NCBI GenBank assembly: GCA_947068385.1
Contig: CAMTBF010000203.1
Location: 1 to 6,738, forward strand
Origin: an uncultured Lachnospiraceae bacterium
GTDB taxonomy: Bacteria; Bacillota; Clostridia; Lachnospirales; Lachnospiraceae
Length of the DNA: 6,738 nt
Direction: 5' to 3'
A program made the translations under genes and the position numbers. The first letter of the stretch is position 1; each line of letters begins with the position of its first letter. Below the pieces are notes generated by a model, which was given only the letters and a program-made list of their open reading frames with translations, did not search any database and was not told the DNA's origin. Of this stretch, positions 6,465 to 6,738 are shown in pieces.

Positions 6465-6738
6465 TCAAGAATTCTCTATCCGGTACTGCTTTGGAGAGCA
6501 GCCGTATTTTTCCTTGAATTTCTTATAAAAGTAGGTAGTGTTCTCATAGCCCGCCCGGAATATCACCTCGTCCACAGGCACCTGTGTATTCTGCAGCATG
6601 GTGGTCACATAGGCGAAGCGATGCCCCTGCACCAGCTCCTTGAAGGTATAGTTGGTGCTCTTCTTAAGCAGCGTGGACAGGTAATTCGGATTCATCCCGA
6701 AGAATTCAAGGAAAAATACGGCTGCTCTCCAAAGCAGT
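6465..6738 (-). CDS. AraC-family transcription regulator, C-terminal DNA-binding domain (partial, cut by right edge)
   Basis: The visible C-terminus holds most of an AraC/XylS DNA-binding domain. MNPNYLSTLLKKSTNYTFKE is the recognition half of the first helix-turn-helix and the following linker helix. Then VPVDEVIFRAGYENTTYFYKKFKEKYGCSPKQYR is the second helix-turn-helix with the family signature. The stop is TGA at 6465-6467. The effector or receiver domain is off the window, so I cannot say whether this is a sugar-sensing AraC protein or a YesN-type response regulator. It lies directly upstream of, and in the same direction as, the transporter genes, the usual place for their activator. The frame stays open to the edge, but the last 36 bases (6703-6738) are an inverted copy of the gene's own 3' part. 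They would read as LLWRAAVFFLE in place of the expected first helix. Trust the sequence only up to about 6702. Confidence 0.85.
   Translation of the reverse strand, partial: LLWRAAVFFLEFFGMNPNYLSTLLKKSTNYTFKELVQGHRFAYVTTMLQNTQVPVDEVIFRAGYENTTYFYKKFKEKYGCSPKQYRIENS
6485..6520 (+). repeat. Left arm of a 36-base exact inverted repeat
   Basis: This arm is the reverse complement, base for base, of 6703-6738. It is native coding sequence here, encoding the conserved FKEKYGCSPKQY part of the AraC domain on the minus strand. It is therefore the likely source copy. Confidence 0.95.
6703..6738 (-). repeat. Right arm of a 36-base exact inverted repeat, running to the window edge
   Basis: This arm repeats 6485-6520 in opposite orientation and continues to the last base of the window, so its true length is unknown. 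On the plus strand it would encode KEKYGCSPK-type residues, out of place here. The inner end coincides with the EcoRI-like palindrome GAATTC at 6702-6707, and near-matching bases continue beyond it. This is the pattern of a strand-switch chimera at the end of a contig. Confidence 0.9.

Overview
The window is a compact carbohydrate-uptake locus with every credible gene on the minus strand. It looks like a Firmicute of the Clostridia class. A Lachnospiraceae-type gut anaerobe is my best guess, because the transporter is of the LplB/LplC (YtcP)/LipO type with strong AGGAGG-like ribosome sites, the genes are GC-rich at third positions, and the chemoreceptor-like and AraC-like partners are typical of that family. 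The organism assignment is inference from protein style, not a search result.

In transcription order (right to left) there are six genes. (1) The C-terminal DNA-binding domain of an AraC-family regulator, cut by the right edge. (2) A 100-base leader with a candidate promoter, followed by an LplB-type ABC sugar permease. (3) An LplC/YtcP-type permease, 12 bases downstream. (4) A large solute-binding lipoprotein with an acidic SEDAG-repeat linker. (5) After a strong hairpin terminator, a 693-residue GH71/GH99-like protein with no signal peptide. (6) After a 138-base gap holding a near-consensus extended -10 promoter, the N-terminus of a membrane sensor, probably a methyl-accepting chemotaxis protein, cut by the left edge.

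The likely working model is as follows. The lipoprotein captures an oligosaccharide outside the cell and the two permeases move it inside. They are powered by an ATPase encoded elsewhere, since none is present here. The cytoplasmic GH99-like protein then probably processes the imported glycan. The terminator between the binding protein and the enzyme would keep the enzyme below the binding protein in expression, because there is almost no room for a separate promoter.

Two points deserve attention. The GH71/99-like three-domain enzyme has no substrate I can name, and its specificity is the main biological unknown. The last 36 bases of the window are an exact inverted copy of bases 6485-6520 from the same regulator gene and run to the very edge. 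This disrupts the conserved helix-turn-helix region and looks like a chimeric contig end rather than biology. I see no CRISPR array, insertion sequence, RNA gene, phage gene or defence system.
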